Positions 10,824-23,467 of a stretch of DNA of 64,000 nt are shown in pieces (positions within the stretch are counted from its first letter, which is position 1; the number at the start of each line of letters is the position of its first letter). The DNA is taken from NCBI GenBank assembly GCA_032622095.1, contig CP136067.1, forward strand, positions 197,060,052-197,124,051, given 5' to 3'. The notes beneath the pieces were generated by a model. The model did not search any database. It was not told the origin of the DNA and worked only from the letters and a program-made list of their open reading frames with translations. The DNA is from Siphonodentalium dalli. Its lineage: Eukaryota > Mollusca > Scaphopoda > Gadilida > Siphonodentaliidae. The position numbers and the translations under genes were made by a program.

Positions 10824-12248
10824 ATCTACCATTCGTGTGACAGAATCCATCACAAAAATAACATTTTCTGAGTTTTTTAAATGCCAAAATCGTTGGATTT
10901 GTGTCCAACATTTAGCTTTCTTGAGTAAATTCTCCCAACCTGCAAATGTATGTGTCACACAATTAGCATGATTTGCTAAATTCTCCCAACATGCAAGTTC
11001 ACGCGAATATGCCTAATGGAATTTGAATTCAATGGACAAAATCTCTTACACCTGCGTTTATTATATAATTGAATAATAAATACTCAGTTACTTTGTGATA
11101 TGTTATACCATAATATCGGAGGCAATGAACTAATGTCAAAAACCTAGAAACTTTTTTTTTATAGTATGCAACATTATTCATTGGAATGTTGTCTTGATTT
11201 TCACGCGATTGATGTGACGTCAGTTCATTCAAGACGTGTCTGCGACTGGCAGTAAATTTTGAAAGCGAAAGTAAAACAATAATCCGGGGGGTCAAGGTCA
11301 GGCTATTTTGGCAGAATTTTAATGTTGTGTCAAAACAAATTCCAATTATTTAATCGTACAGTCACAGTCGCAGACACGTCTTGTTCCTGGAATTTGTTTG
11401 ATGAATAAAGTTGAAAAATTGGGCACAAACACATCGTATGAATTAAAAAAAGGTATGGATGGCTTCGGAATGATGTGCGAAACATATATGAGCATTTATA
11501 GGTTATGTCATCGCGTTTAAGTACACGTTCGCGACAAATTATTGCTAAAAAATATTGATTTTATAACTAGGTCAATGGCCTCTGAGCGGACATGGAGATT
11601 GACGACCCGAATTCTTCGGTAGATTTGGTTAATTTCCGATACGATATCGCGACTTGTCTTTGTTTAATTTCGCCAAATTATATGTCAAATGAAAGGGAAT
11701 TTTATTGTCAATAAGGCACATCTGAGGATATTTTGGCTGCAATTATCAGTTTCTAGAATTTATTAGGGTTTTGATAGTTGGTGTGGTTTTAGCCAAAATC
11801 GATCATTTGAACCTTGTCACTGGTATAGTCTATATTGGTATTTTAGTAATTTTCCCCACGGGGCGTGTGGGTATATGTGGTCGCTGCTATAAACTTAATA
11901 TCCATTCAAGGCGACTGGATAATAATCGTGATCATGCATGTTGCTATTGCAGCCAACGAGAACCGCAGATAATGTGGCCACTATATACATCTATGAAATA
12001 AAGCATGTGGTTTATAAAATAAACCTGGCTGGTGAATATGTCTTGAATTTGTCTATAAATTGCTCACAAAACTAATGCATTTTGTGGTTTAGCTGTGGGT
12101 CATCGACTACACTGCATAGTATTCTTTATAGATTCATTACCCGTATTTATCAACTGATTATGAGGCGGGAGTGCCTGAGGAACAGATATTAATATTGTTC
12201 AGCTGTACATATACTTATGATGAGGCATAAATACTCATATTTTCTATA
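10824..12248. other. intergenic, no gene recognised
   Basis: AT-rich sequence with short open frames of no recognisable family. agacgtgtctgcgactg at 11232 recurs inverted at 11367, suggesting another old inverted repeat. Confidence 0.4.
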
Positions 12249-12439
12249 TTAACCCTTTCAGTGCCAAGTCCGATTTTTGTATCGACACATATTTCCTTAA
12301 TCTTTTTTTAAATTTATTGATTATAGTAATGTGATACATTGATGGAAATAGCTCTAAGAGCTATTTATCAATAAATTTCAAAAATGATCAAGGAAATATG
12401 GGTTGATACAAAAATCGGACTTGGCACTGAAAGGGTTAA
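12249..12439. mobile_element. TTAA element (CCCTTTCAGTGCC ends), simple palindrome
   Basis: Ends TTAACCCTTTCAGTGCCA and complement, with arms running nearly to the centre (agctctaagagct). This copy has no hairpin cassette and shows the basic form of the family. Confidence 0.85.
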
Positions 12440-12767
12440 ATAGATAATAAGTTAACAGCGGACCACAGTTCGTTTGTTGAACTTATTATCTGAACATATC
12501 CCACCAATGATTATTCTTGTATTATCTGTCAGTTGTCTGCTTTTATTACCTGTTCAACACCCCTCCAAATGAATAATAGTCCATTCCAATGTAGACTTTT
12601 ATGATTAGGAAAATCCATTGAGTACAGGACTAGAAACCACGTCCTTTGAATTTTGAAGTTTGGGGCTGATCTGACGAGTCTTGTCACTAAACTCAGGGCC
12701 AGGATCTAGATCATGCCATGAATCTCTACTCTGACTAACGCACGTAGAGATCATATTCCACCAGTGG
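12440..12767. repeat. dispersed repeat with gttgaacttattatctgaac
   Basis: Sequence 12470-12625 (cacccctccaaatgaataat, ccattccaatgta) recurs at 28470-28570, 28620-28735 and around the LINE insertion at 48160/50362. Confidence 0.65.
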
Positions 12768-12985
12768 ATCAAGGAACCCACCCATCAAAGCTCAGAGTGA
12801 TCTGATATGTGGCCCAGAAACACATGGTCAAACAGAGGGTCTTGGACAAAATTTGCGGATGAAGATGAATAACTCTGAAATCAAGTGGTATTACGGTCAA
12901 ATTTCGTGATACTTTAGTGATAATACAGCCATATTTTGTTGAACAAAATGTTGATAAATAACAAGTTGATTGAGTACCTTTAATG
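12768..12985. repeat. fragment of the AGGTACTCAATCC family
   Basis: Interior (aaggaacccacccatcaaagc) to right end (gattgagtacctttaa). The left end is missing. Confidence 0.7.
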
Positions 12986-13017
12986 CGTTACAGATAGCAA
13001 TTTTCTAATTGTCTAAA

Positions 13018-13494
13018 GCTATGGTAGAGATTACATTAGTGACATAGGTTCCATATCATCTTAAACTACGGTTTAGAGATTACATTAGTGACATAGGTTC
13101 ATGAACATCTGAAGCTACGGTTTAGAGATTACATTACTGACGTAGTTTCCTGAACATCTGAAGCTACGGTTTAGAGATTACATTACTGACGAAGGGTCCC
13201 GAACATCTGAAGCTACGGTTTAGAGATTACATTACTGACGTAGTTTCCTGAACATCTGAAGCTACAGTTTAGAGATTACATTAGTGACGTAGTTTCCTGA
13301 ACATCTGAAGCTACGGTTTAGAGATTACATTAGTGACGAAGGTTCATGAACATCTGAAGCTACGGTTTAGAGATTACATTAGTGATGTAGTTTCATGAAC
13401 ATCTGAAGCTACGGTTTAGAGATTACATTAGTGACGAAGGTTCATGAACATCTGAAGCTATGGTTTAGAGATTACATTAGTGACATAGGTTCCT
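13018..13494. repeat. minisatellite, about 49-bp unit, nine to ten copies
   Basis: Unit contains gtttagagattacattagtg and aacatctgaagctacg. Copies differ at a few sites (acgaagg / acgtagt / acatagg). Confidence 0.95.
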
Positions 13495-13715
13495 GGCCCT
13501 GAAACTAGATAAACCATGCTAAATGCCATTTATATATGTTTGTGCAATTCTTTCACTTGTAACATATTTGATAATTATATATATATCACCTCACAGATTT
13601 AGTGTCTTGATCATTTATTGTTGAAAAGTTGGGGACAGGGTTTGCCAAATTTGCCAATGGCAAAAATAATTCACATTTGGCAAAAAATATTGGCAAAAGT
13701 TTTGGCAAGTCATTT

Positions 13716-14915
13716 TTAGCTCCACTTACTTTGTAAGTTTGAGCTATTGCCATGGGTTGGCGTCCGTCGTCCGTGTGTGCGTGCATGTGTGCGTCCGTCA
13801 ACAATTTCCTTTGGCGCGGGCTACAGGTCTGATCTTTATGAAATTTGTCATGAATGTTGACATTGACATGTAGATGGGAACGAGTCATTTTGGGGTCATT
13901 CGGCCAAAAAATATGACCGCTGGTGGCCATCTTGGATTTCAAAATTAAATCCATTGGCGCGGGCTACAGGCCGTACTGTTTGTGTGATCATCATAAAATT
14001 TGTCATAAATGTTGACATTTACATGTAGATGGGAAACGAGTCATTTTAGGATCATTCGGCCAAAAAACATGGCCGCTGGTGGCCATCTTGGATTTTACTC
14101 TTTGCATCACTAAATCCTTTGACACATCCTACAGAACACATCTCTGATCCGATCATCACCAAACTTCATATGGATCATCGGGGCGACCTCTAGATGGAAC
14201 GAGTCATTTTGGGGTAATTTGGCCAAAAAACATTGCTGCCGTCAGCCATCTTGGATTTTACTCTTTGCATCACTAAATACTTTGGCGCGGGCTACAGGTC
14301 GTATCTTTGGTCTGATCTTTATGAAATTTGTCATGAATGTTGACATTGACATGTTAATGGGAATGAGTCATTTTGGGGTCATTCGGCCAAAAAATATGGC
14401 CGCTGGTGGCCATCTTTGATTTCAAAATTAAATCCATTGGCGCGGGCTACAGGCCGTACTGTTTGTCTGATCATCATAAAATTTGTCATGAATGTTGACA
14501 GTTACATGTAGATGGGAACGAGTCATTTTAGGATCATTCGGCCAAAAAACATGGCCGCTGGTGGCCATCTTGGATTTTACTCTTTGCATCACTAAATCCT
14601 TTGACACATCCTACAGACCACATCTCTGATCCGATCATCACCAAACTTCATATGGATCATCGGGGTTACCTCTTGATGGGAATGAGTCATTTTGGGGTCA
14701 TTCGGCAAAACAATATGGCCATTTTGGATTTTACTCTTTGTATGACTAAATATTTCTACAAAATCCATTAGCATGTCTTATAGACCGATCTCATTTACAT
14801 CTTGTCTTACTTAGACATTTCAATTAGCACCTTTCCTAATTCCTCCATATACTGTCAACCATTAAATTATTCCCCTACCTAAGTTGAGTTACAGTGTCAT
14901 TGACACTTTCATTTA
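13716..14915 (-). mobile_element. tandem-core element F (pearl/Helentron-associated type)
   Basis: The - strand 3' end has the hairpin acttacaaagtaagt followed by ggagctaa. A (ACGG)-like tract lies inside (about 13768-13800), then core units of ccatcttggattttactc type. The other end is aatgaaagtgtcaatgacac (14896-14915). It lies within the 13636-16399 hAT element. Confidence 0.65.
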
Positions 14916-15184
14916 ATTCTTCAAGCAATTTGAAAAATACTGGTCAATCATTACCGATCATTTCAGGAAACTCTTAAAACATAATTATATTAGTGGAGTT
15001 TTATAAGGTTTAGGGGAAGTTAACAACTCTGTTAACAAGCAGTTAATCTCGTAGCATTAGTACTTATGGTTGGAGGGATTACTAATCCTCCTGTGATATG
15101 CCCTTCTGACGAAGCAACCAGTCTACAATTGTATTGTTTGGTGATTGGCTTATTGTTGTATGATAAACCACAATAGAGATGCCA

Positions 15185-16232
15185 GTATAATTATACCCCC
15201 ACTTTCGAAGAAAATGGGGGGGTATACTGAATTGACTGCGTCTGTCCGCCACGCTTTCTCCCTCCGTGTGTCCGTCCGTCTGTCGTACCATCCATCCATC
15301 CGTCCGTCCGTCCGACCTCATAACTCGAACAACTATGAACCGATTTCAATAATGTTTTGTATGCAATCTCCTTAGGACTGCCTCTCCGCATGATGACTTT
15401 TATTTTTAAAGTTACACCTCATTTTCGACTTATTTTTTTTACTTAGAAAATTTCTCACTTTTTCGGTTTGGATCCTTTAATTGCAAATACCGTTTTAGAT
15501 CAGTCATATCAAGATACAGGTTGAGTTCGAATTTGAGTTTGATCCGATGATTTTTTCTAGAGTTATGGACTTTTTTCGACTTAGAAAATTCAATTTTACC
15601 TTCTTTTTTTTGGTTTCCGGATGATAACTAAAGTTTGGACTGTTGAATTGAAAATTCCGTTTTTGTGTGAGTCAATGATATCAAAATACAGGTCGAATTT
15701 GAGTTTGATCCGATGATTTTTCTCAGAGTTATGGGCTTTTCGACTTAGAAAATTCAATTTTCGTGTTTTTCTTTGGTTTCCGGATAACTCCAGTTTGGAT
15801 CGTTTAATTGGAAAATGTTTTTTTTGTGGGTCATTCATATCAAAATACAGGTCAAGTTCGAATTTGAGTTTGATCCAATGATTTTTCCCAAAGTTATGGG
15901 CCTTTCGACGTTGAATTTTTTTTTTTATAATTTTCTGTATGAGGGTACCTTCATGGTGTAATCAACTCCTCCTACAGTTTTGATCGTAGATATTTGAAAC
16001 TTCATTTTTTTTTGGATGCTATCACACTCGACAAAAGCCATCTTAGATGTTAAGGTTGCGTTTCATTTTCTACCCTTTTTTGGGTTTCTGCAATCATTCG
16101 AACAAATATGAACCAATATCGAAATTATTAATCCAAATTTTTCTTTAAAGTTAAAAATCTTTTTTGTTGTGTTTATGGATAATGCGGGTTGAATTTGCCA
16201 TGGTGGGGGTATGCTAGCACTCGAGTGCACAC
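15185..16232 (-). mobile_element. tandem-core element (pearl type) with CCGT tract
   Basis: Hairpin ataccccc...gggggtat (15194-15227), a (CCGT)n tract (15265-15315), about 165-bp degenerate cores with gagtttgatccgatgatttt, and end gcacacctcttgtt. Read on the - strand the start is aacaagaggtgtgc. Confidence 0.65.
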
Positions 16233-16403
16233 CTCTTGTTGATTATTAACTGCTTTTTCTATCGATATCAAAAGTCGTTCAACCCGCGAATGTCTAAACA
16301 TAATAATTAAGGTTGCAGAAAATGACACCATCAAGGATAGCATTTGGCAAAAAATATTTTCATTTGGCAAAAGTAAATTACGGTCCAGCGCGGACCCTGG
16401 TTG

Positions 16404-16500
16404 GGGATGCAGTGGCTCAGTTGGTTAGGTGCCTGGCATATGACTGGTATAAGCCAAGACAAGCCGCCCAATGATGGCGAAGCTGCTTCAAATCCTAGTA
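16404..16500 (+). mobile_element. possible tRNA-like SINE head
   Basis: gggatgcagtggctcagttg then gttaggtgcctggc resembles a tRNA 5' half with an A box; cttcaaatccta at 16486 could be the B box. It directly follows the 16400-16407 hAT duplication. Confidence 0.4.
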
Positions 16501-16558
16501 TTTCTATCGGATGTGGTGACAAGAAAATATTTCTCAAAAGCCAGATATTGTGAGACAA

Positions 16559-16822
16559 TTAAAGGGGTACTGTACACTAAATCCGGCCATTTATGGAACC
16601 ATCTCCTTTTATACTTGAGCAACAGAATATGTGCAACAAATGAATGTGTCGTAAACTCATTTTCATTATAATTACCATGTTGTTTGCATCGTTCATAGAG
16701 CGCATAAGTGTATTTTGTACTAATCCATGGCTCAAATTCGTTCATTTCTTGCATATATTCTGTTGAGTATAAAAGGAGATGGTCCCATAAATGGCCGAAT
16801 TTAGGGTACAGTCCCCATTTAG
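16559..16822. mobile_element. TTAA element (AGGGGTACTGTAC ends), palindromic
   Basis: TTAAAGGGGTACTGTACAC at left, with a long inverted copy (gaatttagggtacagtcccc) at right. The arms also share ccatttatggaaccatctcc. Confidence 0.72.
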
Positions 16823-16982
16823 TGCCTGAATTTAATTTGCACAAACTGTTCTATAGTTCACAACACTTGAGAAGGAGCATGCATATTCATTGAAAGGTAT
16901 ATATGTTTGTGAATATTTGTCCATGTGATATATGGCCAAAATTAAACAATTGGTCAGCTTCGAAACAGGAAGTTAATCGTTG

Positions 16983-19524
16983 TTAGCTCAACTTGACAGT
17001 TTGGGTTGGCATCCTTGCGTGCATCCATGCGTCAAAAATTTCCTAACAGGCCGCATCCCTCATCTGATCTTCACTAAACTGGATATGTAGCTTCAGGGTG
17101 ACCAATAGATGGGAGTTATCAAATTTTTCTGAATTTCGATGAAAAACATGGCCACCAGCAGCCATCTTGAATTGCAAATTTGAATCGATCGGCACACCCA
17201 ACAGCCCGGATCATTTTTAGTCGAGTTTTTTTCCAAAACTCGACTTATAGTTTGATGAGGGACGGCGGACGGGCGGGCGGGCGGGCGGCCTGTTTTACTT
17301 ATAACTCAACCGTTTATTGACGGATTAAAAAAAAATTTGGTGTGTGAGTACATATCCATCCACGTAAGCTGAGTTATGGCCCTTTGCCATTTTTCACTGA
17401 TTTTAGGCTCGTTAGCGCAACAACTTCAACAAACGTTATCTGATTCGATTGAAATTTGGGATATAGGTGTCTCCCAAGAATATCTCGGACGAGTTCGAAA
17501 ACCGGCCTGGTCCGATAAAATTTGATAGAGTTATGGCCCTTAATTAGTCATTTTTCACGAATTTTCAGCTCGTTAGCGCGATAACTTCAACAAACGTTAT
17601 CCGATTTGATTGAAATTTGGTATATAGGTGTCTCCCAAGAATATCTCGGACGAGTTCGAAAACCGGCCTGGTCCGATAAAATTTGATAGAGTTATGGCCC
17701 TTAATTAGTCATTTTTCACGAATTTTCAGCTCGTTAGCGCGATAACTTCAACAAACGTTATCCGATTTGATTGAAATTTGGTATATAGGTGTCTCCCAAG
17801 AATATCTCGGTCGAGTTCGAAAACCGGCCAGGTCCGATAAAAATTGATAGAGTTATGGCCATTAATTAGTCATTTGTTCACAAATTTTCAGCTCGTTAGC
17901 GCGATAATTTAACAAACATCATCCTATTTGATTGAAATTTTGATATATAGGTGTCTCCCAAGAATACCTCGGACGAGTTAGAAAACCGGCCCGGTCCAAT
18001 AAAATTTGATAGAGTTATGGTCCTTAAGTAGTCATTTTGTACGAATTTTGAGCTCGTTTGCTCGTTCAACAAACGTCATCCGATTCAACTAAAATTTGGT
18101 ATATAAGTGTCTTCCAATAATATCCTGGACGAGTTCGAAAACCAGCCTGGCCCAATAAAATTTGATAGAGTTATGGCCCTTAATTAGTCATTTTTCGTGA
18201 ATTTTTAGCTCGTTAGCGCGATAACTTCAACAAACGTCCTCCGATTTGTTTAAAATTTGGAATAGACGTACTTGCCAAGAATATTTCGGACGAGTTCGAA
18301 AACCAGCCTGGCCCGATAAAATTTGATAGAGTTATGGCCCTTAATTAGTCATTTTTCGATTTTACCTATTAATTAGTCTACCGATACTGATGCTCACCAA
18401 TTGGCGGTAGCCACCGGCGGTAAGCCACCGAAAACGAGACACAGCATCTCTGATGCCACCTCTTGTTTAATTTTGCAGCCACGATTGTGATCACCTGTAG
18501 ATGGGAGCTATCGAATTTGAACGATTTTCGATGAAAAACATGGCCGTTGGCAGCCATTTTGGATACCAAACTTCATATGGATCTTCAGGGTGACCTCTAG
18601 ATTGGAGCTATCAAATTTGAACTATTTTGAATGAAAAATATTGCTGCCGGCAGCCATCTTGGAATTTACTATTTGCATGACTAAATTATTTGGCACACTC
18701 AAAGACCACATCCCTCATCGGATCATCTCCAAACTTCACGTGGATCTTCGGGGTGACCTCCAGATGGGAGCCTCCCATTTTGACCGAAATTTTTTGGAAA
18801 AAAAATGGCTGGCAGCAGCCATCTTTGATTTCAAATTTGAATCCATTGGTATACCCCGCATTTATTTGAAAATTTACATGCATGTTTAGAATCACTTCTA
18901 GATGGGAGCTATCAAATTTTGAACAATTTTCGATGAAAAACATGGCCACCGGCAGCCATTGAGCCTATTTTGATATTGGTTGAAAATCATGGCTGCCAGT
19001 GGCCATCTTGGAATTTACTCTTTTATGACTAAAGCCTTTGGCGCACCCTACAGACCACCTCCTGCATCCGTTCATCACCAAACTTCATATGGATCTTCAG
19101 GGTAACCTCTAGATGAGAGCCTCATAGTTTGACCAAAATTTGTTGAAAACCATGGCATCCAGCGGCCATCTTGGAATTTACTCTTTGTATGACTAAATCC
19201 TTTGGCGCACCCTATGGACCACATCCCTAATCCGGTCATCAAATTTCATAAGGATCTTTGGGGTAACCTCTGGATTGGAGCCATTGATTATTTCTGAAAT
19301 TCATTATAAAATATGGCATCTTGGATTTCAAATTTGAATCCATCGGCACACCCTGCAGCCCAGATTTATTGGTGAAATGTTTGAAATAATAATTTCATCT
19401 ACACCATACAAGCCCTTTACTGTAACTTTTTGGCTTTCCTTCTTCTTTGTCATTCTATTCATTGCTCAGCAAAAAATAAACTCCTTCCCAAGTTGAGCCA
19501 CAGTGTCATTGACACTTTCATTTG
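16983..19524 (-). mobile_element. tandem-core element F, interrupted by element G
   Basis: Starts gttagctcaacttgaca (complement of the gagctaac end) and finishes aatgaaagtgtcaatgacac (19506-19525). Core units with gccatcttggaatttactc and acttcatatggatcttc recur. Element G occupies about 17216-18466. Confidence 0.65.
17216..18466 (-). mobile_element. tandem-core element G, about 161-bp unit, six copies
   Basis: The hairpin agtcgagttttttt / aaaactcgact sits at one end (17221-17252) next to a GGC/GGAC-rich tract. The anchor gctcgttagcgc occurs at 17407, 17568, 17729 and 17891, with variants at 18052 and 18208. The unit length matches bivalve BIV160-type satellites. The other end is cacctcttgtt, as in 15185-16232. 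Confidence 0.75.
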
Positions 19525-19585
19525 GAAATGTGCTGAATTATTTTCTGATGAGTTTACAGTTTTTCACTACACTACTCCACATGTA

Positions 19586-20775
19586 CAGTAATGCCCTAAG
19601 TAATCGACTCCTTAACCACAGCAGAATTATGGGTAACTTTTCAGGATTTAGTCAGAAATATGGCTTGTTGCCATTCATCGGAAAGCTCTCCCCGAGACAG
19701 TGTTCGCGCTGGACCGAAAAAAACTTTAGCCAAAATTTTAGCCAAATGACAATTTTATTAGCCAAATGAAAAAAACTTTAGCCAAATTTACTTTGGCCAA
19801 ATTAAAAAAAAACTATGGCCAAATTAAATCATCGTTTTCTGGTCGGTTCACAATTAATGACTAAACCGTCAAATCTAAGAGGCACAGGTAAATACACAAT
19901 AATTTAACTAATTGTGATGAACTAGAAATATTATTATATATATCATTTATTAAAAATTATTAATCTTTATGTGAAAGAGTGGGGGGGGGGGGGGCAATTC
20001 GGGATTGTCCTTCTTAATGTCATTATTTTTTTGTTTTATATCAATATCTTTTAAAAATCATTAAATATTAATTATCCTTGCGAAAATATCTAAGTGACAT
20101 CTGGAAACTAATAACTTAATATTGTTAGGCCATTATCAAATTACAATCTGTCATAAAAGCGTGCATATTATTTTGAATGTATCGGTATTGACGACAAATA
20201 GCCACAAAATATCTGTCGTGATTCACATTTGGCTGATTAAGCTATTGTCTTACACTTGGTGCTCATAAACCTTGACCGTCATAAATACAATGTCACCATA
20301 TACATGCATTGTGCAGGATCCCCGTGATTGACCAGACAGACAATGGGGGATTAGCGGATTCAATGTAAAATAATGATATGACCTTTTGCTGTTTCGTGCA
20401 GAGTGACGGGTTTCCCTTTGTACTGTCCGCGATCGGGTTTCCCTTTGTACAGTCGGCGATATATTCCCACTTACGTATGTGATGTTTTCGGACTAGATCG
20501 TTCACATCACAGAATTGAAAACCCACTTGCCAAAAATTCATGCTTCCAGTCTCCATTTGGGGGTCAACAAAAGTTTAGCCAAAATTTTAGCCAAATGAAA
20601 TTTTTATTAGCCAAATTCGAAAAAGATTAGCCATTGGCTAATTTGGCTACCGACAGCGCGAACACTGCCCCGAGAGCTTTCCGATGAATGGCAACAAGCC
20701 ATATTTCCGACTAATCCTGAAAAGTTACCCATAATTCTGCTGTGGTTAAGGAGTCGATTACTTAGGGCATTACTG
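19586..20775. mobile_element. family A MITE split by a hAT element
   Basis: The left arm is at 19586-19697 and the right arm at 20668-20775; the 970-bp hAT insertion lies between. Removing it and one ccccgaga restores an intact palindrome. Confidence 0.9.
19698..20667. mobile_element. 970-bp non-autonomous hAT-type element nested in a MITE
   Basis: Perfect 14-bp terminal inverted repeats CAGTGTTCGCGCTG / CAGCGCGAACACTG with the 8-bp duplication ccccgaga (19690-19697 and 20668-20675). It interrupts the loop of a palindromic MITE whose arms lie at 19586-19697 and 20668-20775. Subterminal tttagccaaa repeats at both ends resemble those of the 13636-16399 element. No coding capacity is seen inside; a poly-G run lies at 19981-19994. 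Confidence 0.92.
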
Positions 20776-21715
20776 TAATTATCATAATTATCATCATACA
20801 CACACGCACTGTTTTAATTACAAAGCTTTCAGCCTTAGGCCTTCATTGGTGAAAGTTAGAACGTCAAACAGTTACAGTTAATAATGAAATCCTCCATGCT
20901 GTACGATATTGTCCATCAAAAGTCATACTTTCTCTCAGAAATAGCTACTGGGAATTCATTATCAATCACTTTGGAATCGGAATATTCCTTTTCATGGATG
21001 ACTCCTTGGACGATAAATCACTATCTGCATTCTTACTTGGAGGGAACGTTACTGCACCTCCCCAGCATCTAACGGAGTATCTCGACGTACATATTACTTC
21101 ACTCAGCAGCATTTATTCTTGCAACTTGCTCTGTCATCAAAGGCCAAACTACTCTCAACACTAACGTTTGATGTGACACTCAAACCTTTAACATGGGTTC
21201 GAACTCTCACAACATTTACTGAACCTAGAAGATATTTTAATACGTGTTTTGATAACCATATGCATGTACATAACGCGGCAACATTGTAAATAACCTGTAA
21301 ATACTCTTCTCCATAATGGAGGTATTAGAATAAATATATGTAGGCTGCACTATACTCATAATAAAGGATTTACTCCACATGTTTGGGCTGAAATTTGCTG
21401 AACAAAATTGACAATTTTGTTCTTGTCACCTATTGTCACCCATATTAAAGACTTTAAGCGCATATTTGAAAGATGATTTATGTAAAGTGGGCAAATTTGT
21501 CAGTTGCATTCTGACATTTGCGGCATTCCTCCACACACAAAACTGATGTTGTGATACGACAAAGGGGCTGCAACATTAAACCCCAATAAACCAACCACTC
21601 TGTTGGTTGCAAATTTTTCAAATATGACCTTATAAATTGTGATCTGATTGAAAAAAAGAATTGTCAAAATTTTACCTTAATTGTGATCTGATCGAAACCA
21701 TGAACAAATTTAGCA
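20776..21715. other. intergenic, no gene recognised
   Basis: 20820-21360 reads like a degraded mobile element tail (agctttcagccttaggcc...), with no intact motif. The rest is plain AT-rich DNA. Confidence 0.35.
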
Positions 21716-22106
21716 TTAACCCTTTACCCAACAGATCGGTCCCGGTGCCAATGCATTCTCTTATATATGCGAGTCGACCATAGGTCGCCTCACATATATA
21801 AGAGAATGCATTGGCCTAACAATGCATTGGCTTAACACATATTAAAAATGATAAAATTGTCAAAGAATGTATAAAAATATTATAAAAATTGTTAAAAAAT
21901 GTAAGAATTTTTTTTTTAGGCCAATGCATAAGGCATAACTGGGCATAACTGTAACAGGGCATAACTGTAACCATCACAATGTGGTCAATGAACCGGTTCC
22001 AATGATATCCATATTTGTATGGTGTTATTGAGACAGACCGAAGATATTTTAGGCTGTTGAAGTTTTATTTGGGCGTTTTTGGCCGTTTTGTTGGGTAAAG
22101 GGTTAA
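21716..22106. mobile_element. TTAA element (CCCTTTACCC ends), one intact hairpin
   Basis: Same ends as 1241-1642. The left hairpin (about 21745-21830) is intact; the right hairpin has collapsed to gccaatgcataagg. Confidence 0.8.
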
Positions 22107-23467
22107 AATATTGGAACAATCTCCACTTATCTTCCATTCTGAGATTACCATCTTTTTAAATTTCATTCTCTACGAGTCCTAAAAAATTTGGTGGGATTTT
22201 ATAGTGAGAATCTCTCTCCCAAACACACCATGTCCCCCCTTATTGTGCTGGCCAACTAGATTGACCAATGAGAATTGAGATCTACTTAACAGGAGATGAG
22301 GGGCCATAAGGTTCACCGTCATATTGAAAGCCTTTGGAGGATATGCATTCATATCGGATCAATGGATGCCATCTTATTTTTTTCGTGGAACTCTGCTGCC
22401 TCAGGGATATTTACAGAGTATTTTAGTGCCAAGAAAAGGGATATCTGTGGGAAATCAGTTTCTACAAATTTAAAAACATTGTACCATTTACCAAAACCAG
22501 CATCTGATATATTTGAGGAATTCTAAAGACGATTGAATTAACCTATCAAGCTCAATTTGTTACGATATTTCTGGTGATGAGCCATTGACGATTGATGCCC
22601 ATGATGCATGACTGACGACGTTACATAAGATCTAGACAGCACATTTATCTTACCAGAATATAATGAACACTTAGTTCTCACATGGAAAGCATGATAAAAG
22701 CTTTACAGTTGCCGGCTAAGGTGTCATGTGAGGCTTAGCAAGATTAATATCAAGGCAAGGCGCTATTAATCTCACTTCGCCTCACATGACCCCGTATCCG
22801 ACAACAAATCGCCCTGTAACTTATGTCTGTAATAATGCCAGCCCACACATAGAGCCACACTACGTTGTTTTGGGTCCATGATTATTGCATGAAGGTGGAA
22901 GCATACCATCATAAGAACAGGAAGCTCGAGTGTTATCGTTAAAGGCACGGGTGGCATTCATTGCAGAAATATTCATATTTATTCAAATCGCCATCAACAG
23001 AAGGAATATTAAAATATATATAGTTTTGTTCATATGCCAAACATAATCAGCGCATAAATAGTATATTGTCGTCAAGACGTACGATGTATACGTAAACAAG
23101 AGCCTGCTCGTGTTACAGAAGTTGTGCTTCTGTTTACATAACACAGCACAATTCTATTGGTTAATCACACACAAATTATATAAACGCTCTTTATTATTTC
23201 CATATCAGGAAAACAGTAACAAAGAACGCTCTTTATGTTTACCATATCCGGATCTTAACAAAAGCCAGGTAACGTTTTTTGCTTTTGTTTACATAACAAA
23301 GGAAAAAACATTGACAATAACATACTGTTTATGCCATATTTCTGATTGGTATAAGAACAAAGTCTGTCTATATTTTACTATTCTTTCTGTTTATGGCAGT
23401 TTTTGAGGGAAGTGAATATTTTAACAGCATACCCACCGCCAACATCTTTAAGTGCTGCACCTATTCT
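22107..23467. other. intergenic, no gene recognised
   Basis: Contains a short dispersed repeat (tttctgtttatggcag and agcatacccaccgc at 23382-23445, also at 6235-6292). A 76-codon open frame at 22296 has no recognisable family. Confidence 0.35.

Larger units (their letters stand above)
13636..16399. mobile_element. 2.76-kb non-autonomous hAT-type element carrying other repeats
   Basis: The ends CAGGGTTTGCC and CAGCGCGGACCCTG are flanked by an exact 8-bp duplication, gttgggga (13628-13635 and 16400-16407). Subterminal TTTGGCAAA-type motifs recur at both ends (13648-13710 and 16335-16375). The interior has no transposase. It consists of a tandem-core element (13716-14915), a short single-copy stretch and a second tandem-core element (about 15190-16230). 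The host site is the start of a tRNA-like SINE head. Confidence 0.85.

Noticed and set aside
13018-13494. Regular direct repeats resembling a CRISPR array
   Set aside because: Units are contiguous with no unique spacers, and the context is a eukaryotic genome; it is a minisatellite.
15082-15391. Frames rich in TDGRTDG and SVRLSYHPS
   Set aside because: By-products of the CCGT/ACGG microsatellite tract in a tandem-core element.
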